In this document: positions 11,656-24,812 of the stretch, piece after piece
Numbering within the stretch: the stretch's first letter is position 1
How the letters are laid out: every line of letters begins with the position of its first letter
From: Volvox africanus
Lineage: Eukaryota; Chlorophyta; Chlorophyceae; Chlamydomonadales; Volvocaceae
Direction: 5' to 3'
Assembly: GCA_030268105.1 (NCBI GenBank)
Contig: BSDZ01000031.1
Location: 1 to 64,000, forward strand
Length of the DNA stretch: 64,000 bases
Position numbers and translations under genes: made by a program
The notes under the pieces: generated by a model
Databases searched by the model: none
What the model was told of the DNA's origin: nothing
What the model saw: only the letters and a program-made list of their open reading frames with translations

Positions 11656-13091
11656 GGGGTGGAGCCCGAAGAGAGAGATGGGAGGCTGGGTATGCAGGGA
11701 AGCAGCACACGGCGGGGATACACTGACGCCGGAAGGATCGCCTCGCCAGATCGGCAGTTTTTGCCGATGTGCGGGAAGGCTCTACCTTTTCGCACGAGGG
11801 CAGTAACTACGTGATAGGGCAATGGCAGGGCGCGTTGGGGAAAAGGCATAGAACTGCAGGATGATATTTTCGTATGGGGGGCATAAGGATAGCCGTGCCG
11901 GAGGTGACCGACTTAAACGAGGTTTAATGGAGACGAAGCTGGTGAGGAGGAGCGGGAGGAGAGCGGTAGACGGCGAGAGAACAGAAAGGACGGGAGGTAG
12001 CAGTCGGTAAGGATACATGGGGACAGTGGATGGTGGAGAGTAGTACCTAGTGGATATCCTGCCATGCGTCGTGTGTTTACGTGTTCCTTATCTCTCCCAG
12101 GCGTTCATCCTCATCCAAATATGGCAGGTTACATCAGGATTGGATAGGATTGGTTGGGTTCATGGCAGGTGGAGTTAGCTTTGCTGTGCTTAGGTCCAGT
12201 TGCCGGTGTTGCGTTTGATTCTTTAACTCTTCTTTTCTTTCACCGAATGACTTTTTTCTGTCACGGGAAAAAGAGATTAGATGCCTAGCTCCAGGAGCGG
12301 AGCTCTCCGAGGATCGTGACAGGTACTTTCATCTGGTGGTTGTGGCGAACAGCGGAGCACTTCGTTGTTGGTGTCATTACCATGCTGGCTGAACGGCTAT
12401 GTGTGGACACATATTGCATTAGCTGTCCTGCCACGCGGGCTCGCATACGCCATGGCCTGCGTCTCGGGTCGCACCTTGTCCGCGCAATTCGCCTGAGAAC
12501 AGTAGTTCCAGGTTGATGGCGCCAAACGGCTGACCCTTTGCGTCACTGGCGATTCGCATGCACATAAACGGTTCTATGGCAATGGGTCCTTACCCATCGT
12601 CACTATTTTGACAAACCGCACCACCTCCACACTAAAGCCTCCAACAAGAAGTCACGAACCTAAGCTGGGACCCAACCACGGGCATAAACCTCAGCTGTAT
12701 CAACTCCTTTTTTGGATACAAACTCGCAGAGGTCGGTACACACGCGCCCAGGTTCTCTCTCACCGCCTCATGGAAAGCTGCTCCTCCGCTGCTTGGAAAG
12801 ACGGCCCGGCAACACCGGCCGCACTATAAACCCACCGCTGCATCGCCGCTGCTGCCTAATAAGCAAGCGGTAGATGGACGCACTTCGGGTTTTTCTCCCG
12901 AACGCCACGAGACGCTTAGCAACTCAGCACCACACCACGCACCGCTGTCATGTTGATCAAAACCGAGGTCAAGAGAGCAGAGCTAACACTGCCGCCGGGA
13001 TTTCGGCCGTTGCAACCCACTTATGAAGCCGGAATCGGCAGTAGCCACTACATTCGGTTGGTATTTCCTCCAATTCTTGCCCAATCATTAC
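11656..13091. other. convergent 3' intergenic region RTCB / NDUFA12
   Basis: Space between the stop of RTCB and the predicted 3' end of NDUFA12. It should hold the 3' UTR of RTCB. I saw no TGTAA signal on the + strand here and no recognisable protein; the short ORFs show no family features. Confidence 0.5.
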
Positions 13092-13096
13092 TTACA
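13092..13096 (-). terminator. TGTAA poly(A) signal, NDUFA12
   Basis: TTACA on the + strand is TGTAA on the - strand, about 325 bases past the NDUFA12 stop. TGTAA is the usual poly(A) signal of Chlamydomonas-type algae; assignment rests on position only. Confidence 0.4.
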
Positions 13097-13420
13097 ACCC
13101 TCACCCCACGCGCCTCGTCCTAGGCCAAGGCTATGGGGCATGGGCGAGCTCACCAAGCACCTGCCAGTGGCCGCCTTCCCATCACAGCCCCGTCGTCATG
13201 CTGCACAGCAGCCACGGAGATGCTTCCCTTCCGACAATGATTCCGGCACCACATTCGTGACACCTCCTCCGTTGTGACAGCATCTCCACATCGCTGCCGG
13301 GGACGGGTCTTGCGGCAGGCAAGCCAACAACCATTTCATCCGCCGCTGTCGCGCTGCCCAGGAGACCGCTCTCCGGCTACACCGCTCGCCGATGCATCCT
13401 TCTGTTTCCCACCGTATCCT

Positions 13421-15061
13421 TCAGGCCTTCTGTCCGGGCTGAGTCCACTCCTCATACTTCTTCCAGTTGCGCTTCTGTGGGTTGAACCACGAGCCCTTTG
13501 GATTGTAGGCCTTCGGAGTGCCAGTGCGGGTCACGTAAGCTTCGATCTGCGGACGGAGGAAAAAGGAAGCGCGGGTAAAGACGAAAATTGAACATGAGCA
13601 CAAGGGACGCTGCAAAAGATTTAGCGCACTGTATTATAATTCAACGCAGTGGTTCGCGCTACCTGCTTCCTTCCTGCGTTTTTTGTATCGCTCCGTGCCA
13701 TCTTAGAACCCTGGCTTGTACGTGTTATCTTCCTTGCGACTGGCAGACACCTTCCCATGTGTCCAAGCCCTGTCCTCTTACACAATCCCTCAATCGCCTA
13801 CGCAGCATCACCAAGGGAAAACTCTCACGCGTCGCTCATAAAAACACACACGCCACTCCACTCACCAGAATCCTCAGCTCTCCTCTCTGACCATACACCT
13901 TTACAACCCGCGCAAACCCATCCCTAGACCCGCACCCACGTCACTCATATCGGCACCACGTTCATGACCATTCCGGCAATCAGCAAGCTAGAACAAACCA
14001 CCAAATCAAGCATGCCTGCCTTTCCCATCCCTCTCAAAACCTGAAGCCACGCGTCGGGCCCCGTACCCATGTTCGCGACTGGAGTGGGACTGTGTTCGCA
14101 ATGCCCTCCCACCTGGTAGATGGGCTAAATTCTAACGTTACCTGGTAGATGGGCTCCTTAAACTTGTGCTGTGTGGGGTTGTAGTCGTTGATGTAGTTGA
14201 GCCAACCGTGCCATTCCGGGGGCACAGAAGTGATATTGTAGTCAAACTTGTCCGCAAAAACTACCCAGCGGCGTCGGGCTGGGAGATTGGGGACACAGAG
14301 TGGGATAAAGTGAGAGGGACGGAATCAGCTAAGATGATTTTGTGAACCACGGCTACCATCCTTTACGTCTTGAGTTCCCCAACCGATATCATTATGTATG
14401 AAATCATCATTAGGGGAATTCCATCGCCCCAGACATTTTCTTGACGTGGACCCGAGAAAGCCAAACCGTGGATAGGCATGGATAGGAAACACCAACATAA
14501 CTTCCAACGCCATGAGGAGCGCGAGATCCCGCAGTCTGCTCCCACGGGTGTAAGCCCGACCCATGCCGCAACGCAGGTCCGGCCTCACCATAGCTTTGGG
14601 TATTGTTCTCGTAATACTTATTGCCATGGTAGTCAGTACCCACGAGGTTACCAGAAGGCCCGCGGAACAGGATATTGTGCCTGGGTTAAGGAGGCATACA
14701 GGCAATGAAATAATTCATTCGTGACTCCCAAACACCCTTGACACCGACAACAGTCCAGGCGGAAATTGCGTCTCCCTACACTGTAGTACCGCTGCAAGGC
14801 GCAAGCACGCCGTAGCTTCAAGCTATACCATCGTGAAAGCACGTTTGAGAAATGTGCAGTAATCATAATGTTGAGTGCCCGCACGCTGAGCCATGTACCT
14901 TTGTTGCGGGAGCAGCTCTCTAGCCGACCTGTATTTGTCAAAACTTACGCAAGATTTCCATCCAGCAGCATCTTTCCAAACTCCCATGATCCTAGGAAGG
15001 ACGCAAGCGATTTTTTGTTCGAAACATCCAGGAGACGCCCAATGTAGCCACTGATCGACAT
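13421..15061 (-). CDS. NADH:ubiquinone oxidoreductase subunit NDUFA12 (B17.2)
   Basis: Accessory subunit of mitochondrial complex I. Four exons, read on the minus strand: 15061-14949, 14680-14589, 14278-14142 and 13546-13421. Splice phases agree (GC|G, G|CC, then phase 0), giving about 155 residues, a normal length for the family. Family landmarks are NLVGTDYHGNKYYENN, then RRRWVVFADKFDYN, then VPPEWHGWLNYINDY, and the C-terminal KAYNPKGSWFNPQKR followed by WKKYEEWTQP. The start ATG at 15061 opens the exon MSISGYIGRLLD, whose donor GCGTAAGT fits the phase of exon 2. The gene is convergent with RTCB and divergent from the JMJD5-like gene; about 780 bp upstream is shared. The first exon is the least certain part, because N-termini of this family vary. 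Confidence 0.9.
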
Positions 15062-15842
15062 TTCAAAGAATCACAGCTACAAATGATCTGGCTAGCAAGT
15101 CTCCTTATCGCTTCACGTGAGTCAGGGCTGAGCTGGGGCGACTGCAAGTGCCTTACTCCTCAGATACGGCGCCTCAATTATCACTACTTGCATATTTTCA
15201 CCTGCTTTAGCTGCACTATAATCTTGCCCGAGGCCGAACAATGAAGGTGTCGATGCCGTACAGCGCACAGTTATCATCAGCTCTGATTCTTATACCAACA
15301 ATAACCAAGTAATTAAAGTAATTCAAAAGCAGCAAGATTAATGGAAATTAAGGAAGGAAGTCTCCTCTTTCTCCTGTGCCCACTCTAGTTAATGTCAGTT
15401 TATTTGTCGGGCACCGATACCTACTTGAACTCACCCTTAATGCCTCGAAGGTGCCGTGATTAAGAATCGCTACGAACACTAATAACTGATTGCCAGGTAA
15501 GACACAGACCTTCAATTCATGAGGCAACCTTAGGCTGCTTTTGGCCTGCGTCAACGCCTAACCGACGGTGGTGGCCACAGCTGACAGGTGCCGGCTCTTC
15601 ATTGAGCAATTTTGACACCTAAAATTCAGCATTTACGATACCCTACCTCGTGTCAAATGGCCCACATGCGCTGCCGCCTATCCCTGCATCCCGACGTTCC
15701 AAGTTGGCCCCCATCTCCTACCTCCTTTTCCTTCCCCTAAAGAAACGGCGACCTCCTGCCCGACAACAACAAAGCAGCAACAGCTGTTCTGCCGTTCACA
15801 AGCTGCCTTTGTCGGCCGGGTCGGTCTCCCCCCCCCCAGGAA
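15062..15842. other. divergent promoter region NDUFA12 / JMJD5-like
   Basis: Interval between the two start codons of divergent genes. It must hold both 5' UTRs and promoters. A polypyrimidine acceptor-like run (CCCCCCCCCCAG) ends three bases before the JMJD5 ATG at 15843, so an upstream 5' UTR exon is possible. No clear TATA element was identified. Confidence 0.45.
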
Positions 15843-16550
15843 ATGACGGACAGTGATCTGAATTCCGTACCGGTACATGCCGTACAACATTTCACCCTGC
15901 GGACGTGCGGAGGCGACGTCGAGCTGAATCTCAGCCCATTTCTCGACTGGCGGCAGGACGAAGAAATTATCGAGTTTATACACAGTACGTGTTCGGATGC
16001 GAGGAACAGCCCTTGCATCAACTCTGTGGGAAAACCCAAATCCAAATCCAAATCAGAATCCAAATCCATATCCGATTCGAATTCCTACCCTTGATAAATA
16101 ATACGATGCCTCACGGAATGCGATGCGCGCCTCCAACATGTAATAAAGTCGTGTGTGTATTATGCATTGCTGTACATGTAGACCTGAGTACGGCAGCTGG
16201 CGACGCTGTTGCCGTGGATGCGTTTCGGCTGCTGCTTGAGGAAACGGAGGTGGGACTTGCTGGCTGGGAGGTTGTGGCATGTTGCTTGCTTGCGTGGGGC
16301 CCACGTACTGGACACAGCTGCACAGAGTTAACAGGAGGGCGGGTCACAAGGGGTACTCCGAGGGGACAATGGCTTGGGGATGTAGACTCATCTGCCAGCA
16401 GGAGCGGCCGCAGAAAGGGAAGGCTGACTTGGGTGTTACACCTGCCACCGCTCGCCGCCCTCAGGTACATCTTCGGTCGCTGTTAAGCGAGCCGGACAGG
16501 GACTGTGTTGAGGCTCAGGACGCAGTTCCCCGGGTGGGAGTCCCTCTCGC

Positions 16551-16581
<31 letters not shown>

Positions 16582-19500
16582 GTCGGTGATCTCGCGGCTG
16601 CCGCCAATGGAGCTGACCCAGCCATGGTGCCCGGGCAGAAGACATCGGCGCCGCACTATTGCACAGTCCGTGGGGACCCTGAAGGAGATCTGGATCTGGA
16701 TCCTAATACGACAGCTTTCGAATATGGATATGGTATAAACACCGGTGGCGATAACGGTGGCGTTGTTGGCGGCCATGGTAAATGGAATGGTAATGTCTGC
16801 AACCCATGCCGAACCACGGAGCCGTTGGGCTCCTCCTTTTCCTCCTCCTCCTCATCCGCCGCTGCACTGCTGGAGCTGTGTTGGGAGAAGCTTCACCTGG
16901 GGTATTGGAAGGACGTCCCTTTGGTGAGGTCGCATTTCAGTTAGGGGCGGAGGTTTCCATGCCCATGAGGGGGTTGGACCAGTCATCACGAAACACATTC
17001 ATGTACGGAGGCAGGCAGGCACGGGAGCAGTGTGTTGCTGTACGGAAGAATACTTTTTCCCCCGCTGTTAACCCCAGCATAGCGAGTCGGCTCCTCAGTC
17101 GGTTCGTCAAATTTGTCGTCAGGGCCGCACCACGTCATACAGGAGTTGGGAAAGTCAGGCTGCAAATGCGGTGGGAGGCGTATGTGGCTTCTGCGAAAAA
17201 AGTGCGACGTCACATCGTTCTGTCAAAAGCTGACAACCAGATGAATCTCTGGGGCGGCAATGGTGGCCCTCATTTCTGCATGAGATGGCAGCGTGACCTT
17301 GGCGCATGACAGTGCATGATTCAGGAAACTAGGACTTCACGAGAAGGGGGAGGGGACACAGGGACTCGAATGATATGTCATCATCGCCGCTTTTCCACAA
17401 CACTCACATATCCACCCACTCACATATCCAACCAGACATGGCGAAACGGCTACTCCTTGAGCTGCCTCGTGGATGTAATACTGCGTCTGCTGCTCGGGAT
17501 GGAAACGGGGCATCAGAAAGATGATCTGGATTTGGATCTGGATCCGAATGCGGATTCACGATCCGCGGGGGATTCAGAGCGGCGCGGCGAGGCCACCGTC
17601 ACCGTCCCACCCATCTATGCTACCAAACGGCCGCGGGAACAGCGACAGCAATGGGAACGGCAGTGGCGGCGGCAGCGGCCTTCTTCACGTCAGCTGCCGC
17701 TGGCTCTGTTGCAGCATTGCTTGCGGCAGCTAGACCTTGGGCTGATGATGGGGGGCCCCTTGTGGCGGCGGCAGATGCACAAGCTAGTGGAGGATCTGCA
17801 CGCGGCGGCGGTTGAGGCAGCACCCCCGAGGACTATGCAAGACCAGGTGGCAGCTGCAGCGGCCAGAAAGGTGGATAAGCGGGACAGCACGTCCGGGGGC
17901 GATGTGGCTGTACGGGATAGGCGCGATGGTGGTCCCGGTAGTGGCGAGGAAGGTGGCGGCAGCTGCTCTGTTCTGGGGAATCGGTCGACGAAGCGGCTGC
18001 GCGGCACTTTGGAGCTGGGGTCACAGGCTCCAGGGGGGGAGGGGGCGCGAGGGGAAGCGGACAATTATGTGCGGGACCCTGTCGCGGAGGGTTTGGGGGG
18101 CTCCCGGATGAAACAGCTAGCGCCGCGGGCTGAGCATGGCAGCAGAGGCGGCGGCGGTAACACCGCCACCATCACAACCGCCACCGCCACCGCCACCGCC
18201 AACGCCAACGCCACCGCCACCGCCAGCAACAGGAACATGGGCGATGTGTCGGTTGATGTACGGCTGCCACTCGGATCTCTGGGCGGATCGCCCGGTAGCC
18301 GCGTGCCAGCAGTAGAGCGCCCGGGCCTGGAGGACTTCCTGATGTCGTATATGGTTCCGGAGCAGCCTGTCGTCGTCACAGGTATGAGACCAGCATTCCC
18401 GGCTTGCCTGCCTGTGTGCGCTGTCCTCATTTCGTTCGCCTTGCCTTACTAATCGCTGGCCCTTTTCAAAACACATGTCCTGTTTTCCAATGCATGGGGG
18501 GAAAATATCGCATCTTCATCAATCCATCGTTCGATCCAGGCGCGATGGAGCACTGGCCAGCGATGACACGCTGGGGCAATCTGTCGTATCTGGAGCATGC
18601 GGCAGGCTGCCGTACAGTACCTGTGGAGGTGAGAGCGGCCAGTATGCTTTTTACACGATGCTTCACCAATTCCCCTTTTCTCCCACATCCCCTCTTTCCC
18701 CCGCTCGTATCGCCTTCATCGCCCAGTTGTAAACTCCCTCCCTTGAGCTGCTGCTCACGGAACTTAATTGACCCACGAGAGCAGGGTCCACACAAAAGTA
18801 GCTCCGGTCCCTTAGCTCTTAGCCAAAATTTTAAAGCTGTGCGTATGCTCGCTCTCGTTAGCCCCTACGACTGTCTTTCTGGTGTCATAAACAGCGAGCG
18901 ACCTGCTGGTGCCCGCCGCTGGTGGCCCCTGCGGTGGTTTGCAGGTAGGCCAGCATTACCTGGCGGATGGCTGGGGCCAGCAGCTCATGACGCTCAGGGA
19001 CTTCCTGCACCGCTACCTGCTACCGGGCCTACAAACCCCACCACAGCCGCAGCAGGAGCAGCAGGCACAGCCACGAGGATACCTTGCGCAGCACCCGCTC
19101 TTCGACCAGATTCCGTCGCTGCAGCGCGACATTGTGCAACCCGACTACTGCTCCTTGGGACAGGAGGGCGAGGTGCGGGCGGTCAATGCGTGGCTGGGAC
19201 CAGCCGGCACCACCACACCATTGCATACGGACCCACTCCATAACTTGTTAGCGCAGGTAGGGCGGGACGGGGTGGGGCTGGTTGTCGGGGCGGGGCGGTA
19301 ACTCGGTATGGGTCATCCGGGACAGATGTGCAGATGTAGTCGGGGGGTTTGTAAATGAGGGGGTTCGTTAGCCGTGACGCGGCACGGCGCCTAAGATTAG
19401 AGTGTGGGCTGGTCTTAATGATGGTAATAATGGACACTCGTATGCACCTGTTTTTTGTCATGTCGCCTTTCCCAACCCGCAGTACCCTCCGCCCCGTGCC

Positions 19501-19883
19501 TGCACACCTCTGGCGCACAGGTTGTGGGTCGCAAGTACGTACGGCTGTACGCCCCCTTGCTCACCGATCGTCTGTACCCCTTCCCCGAAGGAACGGTAAA
19601 CAGCAACAGCAGCCAGGTGGATCTAGATGTGGATCTAGACCTGGTTCCAGATTCCGATTCCAATTCCAAGACAAGGTTAGCAGATCAGGACTCAGGCGCG
19701 GCGGTTCACGTGGATGGAGGCTGTGGCTGCCGGCGCAGAGGCGGTCGCTTCCCGGGCGTTGCCGACCTGCCATACCTAGACGTGGTTTTGGAGCCAGGTC
19801 ACATGTTGTACATCCCTCCCGGCTGGTGGCACTTTGTCAGAGCGATGAGTACGAGTTTCTCAGTCAGCTTTTGGTGGAGGTAG
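15843..19883 (+). CDS. JMJD5/KDM8-type JmjC dioxygenase
   Basis: Fe(II)/2-oxoglutarate dioxygenase of the JMJD5 (KDM8; plant JMJ30) family. Best exon model: 15843-15984, 16182-16249, 16465-16923, 17436-18381, 18540-18628, 18945-19256, 19521-19883; phases agree and give about 792 residues, nearly twice the animal protein. The helical domain shows [19 protein letters not shown] and [14 protein letters not shown], then [20 protein letters not shown]. The JmjC part starts at [19 protein letters not shown]. Metal ligands are His and Asp of LHTDPLHN (codons 19224-19232) and the distal His of [11 protein letters not shown] (19830-19832); KYVRLYAP carries the 2-oxoglutarate lysine. The excess length is low complexity: poly-Ala, poly-Ser, Thr/Ala runs and Asp-Leu runs (DLDLDPN). 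The last four exons are firm; the first three are inferred from phase, and exon 3 could start at 16402 instead. Confidence 0.85.
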
Positions 19884-20241
19884 AGGCGTCTGCAGGTTAA
19901 TCTCAAGGGACTTAACCTTGAGGAATCTAAGGAAGTAAATCTGAACTGCGTGCTGCATCGCCAGTCAGCTTCTTGTATCCGGACTGCCTCACTTGCTTGT
20001 ACATACATACATGGATATAATTACGATTGTCATATGCGATCTAATATACAGTAATCCCCCTCAAGGGGGGGGAGGGGTTGAGGGTGGTTTGGGTGTCTTT
20101 GTCACTCGGTTGGGCAGAGGGCTCGTGATACACATGACCTCGTACAGCCTCGGCAGCGTGATGCCGCAGAACGGACGAACGGTATAATCGAGACACCCTA
20201 GGATTTACTCCTGATCCCAACAACACTTTCAAATGTCAGGG

Positions 20242-20246
20242 TGTAA
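20242..20246 (+). terminator. TGTAA poly(A) signal, JMJD5-like
   Basis: TGTAA about 360 bases past the stop of the JMJD5-like gene. Position fits; no direct evidence of cleavage. Confidence 0.45.
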
Positions 20247-20325
20247 GTTCTGTGTTTTCTAAGTTCCAAGGCTCGTACTCCCTAAATTGTTCGATTGAAG
20301 CGTCGAACAGAATGATTAGACCTCG

Positions 20326-20330
20326 TTACA
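20326..20330 (-). terminator. TGTAA poly(A) signal, PGK1
   Basis: TTACA on the + strand, TGTAA on the - strand, about 670 bases past the PGK1 stop. It faces the JMJD5 signal 80 bp away. The 3' UTR it implies is long but ordinary for these algae. The open frames between 20344 and 20949 lie in this 3' UTR. Confidence 0.45.
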
Positions 20331-21000
20331 ACATTGTGGCCATATGAACGGGATCAAAAACCGTCAGCCTTGGACGAAGGGGCCGGCCGCCAACTCGTGC
20401 GCGAACAAGAACATGCTTGCTCGCAGCCACGGAACAAAAACGGAGACCGCACACATGCGCCAACACTCCACAGCTCGTGGGTACACCCGTACAATTCAAT
20501 ACACATGCCCTTCATGCTCCTCCATGCCGTCACGCGAGGCTACCGGCAGAAGAACCTCTCGATCAAGAAGTCCCTCGCTTGAGAGCGCGCCCTGTCACAC
20601 AGGGCAGTACGGCCTGTACGGCCGGACCTCTCACAAATTCACCTCCACCCATCACCGACCGAAATGCATTCAAAAACGCATCGACACCGTCTGGCCTTCA
20701 GCTGCACCCTGCTACGCAGACGCGCCATCATTATCCAGCTACGTGCGCTTCGCAGAGTCGACGATCCACGAGGCATTTCCAGACGTGGCCCAGCTTTCGC
20801 CCCAACGGCTCCGAAAAGAAACCATCCGCATGACCGCACGCCAATCCATACCAGTCGTATCTGAAGAGCAAATGATCCCACCAAAGACGTACTCCATTGG
20901 CGGGCGTAGTAGCCTAGTTATGCAGGGACATGCTCAAGCAGCTGGTTAGGCGAAGGCCCGAAGATGTTGAATTGCCCCTCTCCTTCCCTCTATAATGATT

Positions 21001-24000
21001 CTACTTCTCGTCCAGAGCGGCAACGCCCGGCAGGATCTTGCCCTCCAGCAGCTCTAGGGAGGCGCCACCGCCGGTGGAGATGTGGCTCATCTTCTCTGCC
21101 ACACCGGCCTGTTCGACGGCTGCCACCGAGTCACCGCCACCGATGATGGTGATGGCGCCCTTGGGGGTCAGCTCAGCCAGGGTGTTGGCAACGGACTGCG
21201 GAGATAGGGAAAGATCGCAATCATTAACAAAAATGTACTTAGCTATCGTGTACCGTGTATCCAGGAAAGTAAATCTTAGGGATCGATCAACGTGATCGAC
21301 ATGATGCATAGGACATTGCACACATCAAGACGAGCATCTTCTTAAGACCACAACGTAACGGGATTGAGTAGCGCCCCGGTCCCGCAGCCCCGCTCACCAC
21401 AGTGCCGGTGGCGAACTTGGGGAATTCGAAGACACCCATGGGACCGTTCCAGACGACGGTCTTGGCATCAGACAGCGCAGCCGTGAAGGACTTGATCGAG
21501 TCAGGGCCAATATCCAGACCCATCCAGCCGTCGGGAATGGCCTCGACCTTAACGATCTGGGTGTTGGCGTTGGCGTCGAACTTGTCCGCGACCACGACGT
21601 CAGTGGGCAGCAGCAGCTGCACGCCCTTGGTCTGCACGCGGGAGGTGGGGTGAACCGTGTCAGTTGCGAGACTACGAGAGCGACACCGCAAACATTCGTG
21701 GAAAGTGCAGATCTGGAAACAAAGAGAGGGCGCTCCCCTCGCGTGGGCCAGAAGCGACCTCATCCTCCCTCCCGGCCTTATCCCAATCCTAGTCCTCCAA
21801 ACCTTCCCAGGTCTAACCTTGGCCAGCGCCTCGAGGTTCTTGGCCAGCTCCAGCTTGTCCTCCTCGACCAAAGAGGAGCCGACCTTGAGGCCACGGGCCT
21901 TGTAGAAGGTGAAGATCATGCCACCACTGTGAAGAGGGGGTGACAATCAAATAAATTAGATACTGTCAAGTAACATGTCTGCGTCTGCAAGGAACCTGCT
22001 CAAGGAAATAAGGGTTTATAGCTGGGTTGAGCTGAGCCATTCCAGCCTCACCCAATGATGATTTTGTCGCACTTCTCCATGAGCTTCTCAATGACGGTGA
22101 TCTTGGACGATACCTTGGAGCCACCAACAATGGCCACGAAGGGGCGCTTGGGGGCCGACACGGCACCATCGAGGTAGTCCTGCAAGTGGATGGCAAATGA
22201 AGGGCATTCAGCGCCTCAAAGCAGCAGGGAACTCATTATGAGAGAATTCTAAACAGTCATATCAACCATTACGGCAAAATAATTGACAAAACTCCGAAAA
22301 GTTACCGCCAATTACATGCTTTAATTCCCTGATCGCGTATGGCAGCAATGCCTGCCCGTCTATGCTGTGAACACGGTTCCTAACAGGATCTCACCAACTC
22401 CTTCTGTAGCAGGAAGCCGGCCACGGACGGCTTAAGGAACTTGGTCACACCCTCAGTGGAGGCGTGGGCGCGGTGGGCAGTGCCGAACGCGTCGTTGACG
22501 TAGAGGTCGGCGTTGGCGGCCAGCTGTGGGGCGAGGAGGATGGCGGAGATGGCGGCACAGGGTGCAGGGTCAGCTTATGCGATCAAAACGTATCACGGCG
22601 CTACATCTTTTAGGCTGACATTTAGGTCGAAGAATAGGCGAACGAAAACAGTTCTTCTGCACTCCAGCGCTGCAAAAATACGACGCATCAGGTGCAAAAG
22701 TACCCACAAAGCCCCCAAATGCCCTTCTTCGAGCCCAAGTCAGGAGAGCCGATCACACCTACCTTCTTAGCAAACTCAGCGTCGTTCTTCTCCTCCTCCT
22801 TGTAGAAGCGAACGTTCTCCAGGAGAAGAACCTAAGATCACGTTGGGCCGCGGAACGGTCATTCAGATCGTAGCGTTCAAAGACTGGTTACCCTGATCTA
22901 CGTACCAAGCACCTCTGGCAGGATGATCCCCTTCTATCAATTATCTTCTTCGGTTGAAGTGTCCCTTAACCAGCAACCAATGTCCGTTTTCCTCCAACTT
23001 CCAACAGACAGCATAGCGTCATTGTGCCCACCTCGCCGTTCTTAAGGGAGGAAACGGCAGACTCCACAGCCGGGCCTATGCAGTCATCGACCTTCTTCAC
23101 CTGTACGACACGCAGAGGTCAAGGACAGCCTGTGAAAGAACGAGATCGCAGCCACAACCCGAGGGCAAAGGACGTCCCGCAAACCCCCCCAACATGCTCA
23201 TGCATTAGTACCGTGCGAAAGACAGATCGTCAAAATGGCCAAGAATCAAACAAATGCACACTCGCTTCTACTACCCGTGCATAACTCCATTCTGCATGTA
23301 GAAATGGAGGAACCCCCTTTGACCATCCGCAGTCCAGATAGCTGGGCCTACCTCCTTGCCCAGAAGATCCGACAGGCGCTTGACGACTGGGGTCAGGCGG
23401 TACTTGTCCTCAGGACCACCCTTGGGACGACCCTGCAATAGGAAGAAGGCAACCCGCGTTACGTAAACATAAAAAATTACGAATTTGCTAGAGACTATAT
23501 CAAATGATAATATCGTTGCAAAATGGTTAAGTACCTAGAATAACTCAAGCAGACCTTTTTCCTGGCAGAGCCCATGCTGAACACATATCCACAATAAACA
23601 TTGCAATTCAAGAGTTAATGAAGATGTTGCTTGGAGCTTGCTTACCAAGTGCGACGTCAGGAGAACCTTGGCACCGTTGTCCAGCAGGTACTTCAAGGTG
23701 GGGACCGCAGCGCGGATGCGAGTGTCATCGGTGATATCCAGCGTCTTCTTATCCAGGGGAACATTCAGATCCGCGCGGACGAACACGCGTTTGCCTGTGA
23801 CAGCGATGCATCAGGTTAACTTCGGTGAGAGAACCGGCATTGGTGTCGGTGAGCAAACCCAAATGCTGTTAATTTTTGGCAGATGTAATCAGATAAGCGA
23901 ACTATTGGGGTCACTTCTTGAGGTCATGTAAAATCGACCCCATGATCAGAAACAACATCCAACCCAACCCCAGAGCCGTGAGAATCCGCAATAAGCTCAC

Positions 24001-24313
24001 CCTCCAAATCAGCCTTGCCAAGATCACCGACCGACTTCTTGACCTGTGATGCACGTGCAATAAGGATTGGTCTTATGTCAGTCCTCGATGTCTACCCAAG
24101 TGATAAACTGCCATTCTAGGATTATCTCACCGCCTCGACAACGATGCGGCTGCGGCCAGCGCGGCGAATGTCAATGGAAACCTCAGGAGCGAAGGTGCTG
24201 CGCAGGATCGGGCGCGCGACCGACGAGAAGGGAATGACGCGAGGGGCAACAGCGGCTACGCGGCGGCCAGAGACCACACGCGCACTAGCGCGCATCTTCA
24301 TCGACAGGGCCAT
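21001..24313 (-). CDS. chloroplast phosphoglycerate kinase
   Basis: Converts 3-phosphoglycerate and ATP to 1,3-bisphosphoglycerate in the Calvin cycle (reverse in glycolysis). Eleven exons on the minus strand: 24313-24131, 24043-24001, 23794-23646, 23432-23352, 23100-23032, 22831-22763, 22523-22395, 22179-22052, 21926-21818, 21631-21398, 21195-21001. All junctions are GT-AG and in phase, giving 462 residues. Exon 1 is an arginine- and serine-rich plastid transit peptide ending near [12 protein letters not shown]. Family motifs in order: [112 protein letters not shown] and [16 protein letters not shown]. It is very close to what is known of the Chlamydomonas enzyme. No break or missing residue was seen. 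Confidence 0.98.
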
Positions 24314-24373
24314 TGCGTAGAAATGTGGAACTGCTAGTGACGGGCAGTGCGGTTACAGCAATCGCCGTGGCAG

Positions 24374-24382
24374 ATTTTAAAG
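24374..24382 (-). promoter_or_regulatory. possible TATA-like box of PGK1
   Basis: CTTTAAAAT on the minus strand about 60 bases upstream of the PGK1 ATG, with the 12-bp palindrome GATAAGCTTATC at 24393-24404 just upstream. Position is right for a core promoter; the assignment is weak. Confidence 0.25.
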
Positions 24383-24812
24383 GGTCAAGATCGATAAGCT
24401 TATCATCGTCGTACGGTTTCGGGGTCCCCATCCCCAATTCGGGCATCCAATAAGCATTCATGCTATATCATGAGATACAATGGCTAAATGTAGAACATAT
24501 ATAATGACTTCCTGCAATAGTGGATAATGCAATTCGCTGCTGCGTCACTAGCTCAATTTTACCCAACGCCTATCCTTGCTGGGGTGCACATTCATCTTAA
24601 CCTATAACTCATACTGAATAATAGATACGAGAATTTGAGATTTATAATCCCTAAGATACCATCTAACTCCAGTAGTCACGGTGTTATGATAGGTACTTGC
24701 TCACTAGTAGGAAAGCAAATTACGTGTTATCATAATAATTATTTTACGTGAGGTATGATCCTGATCTGCGGTCGAGGTACGTGGGTACGCTCGACCACTC
24801 GCATCACAAGCG

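Noticed and set aside
20344..20949. 201-codon + strand ORF and overlapping ORFs
   Set aside because: They lie in the predicted 3' UTR of PGK1, overlap in several frames and match no family.
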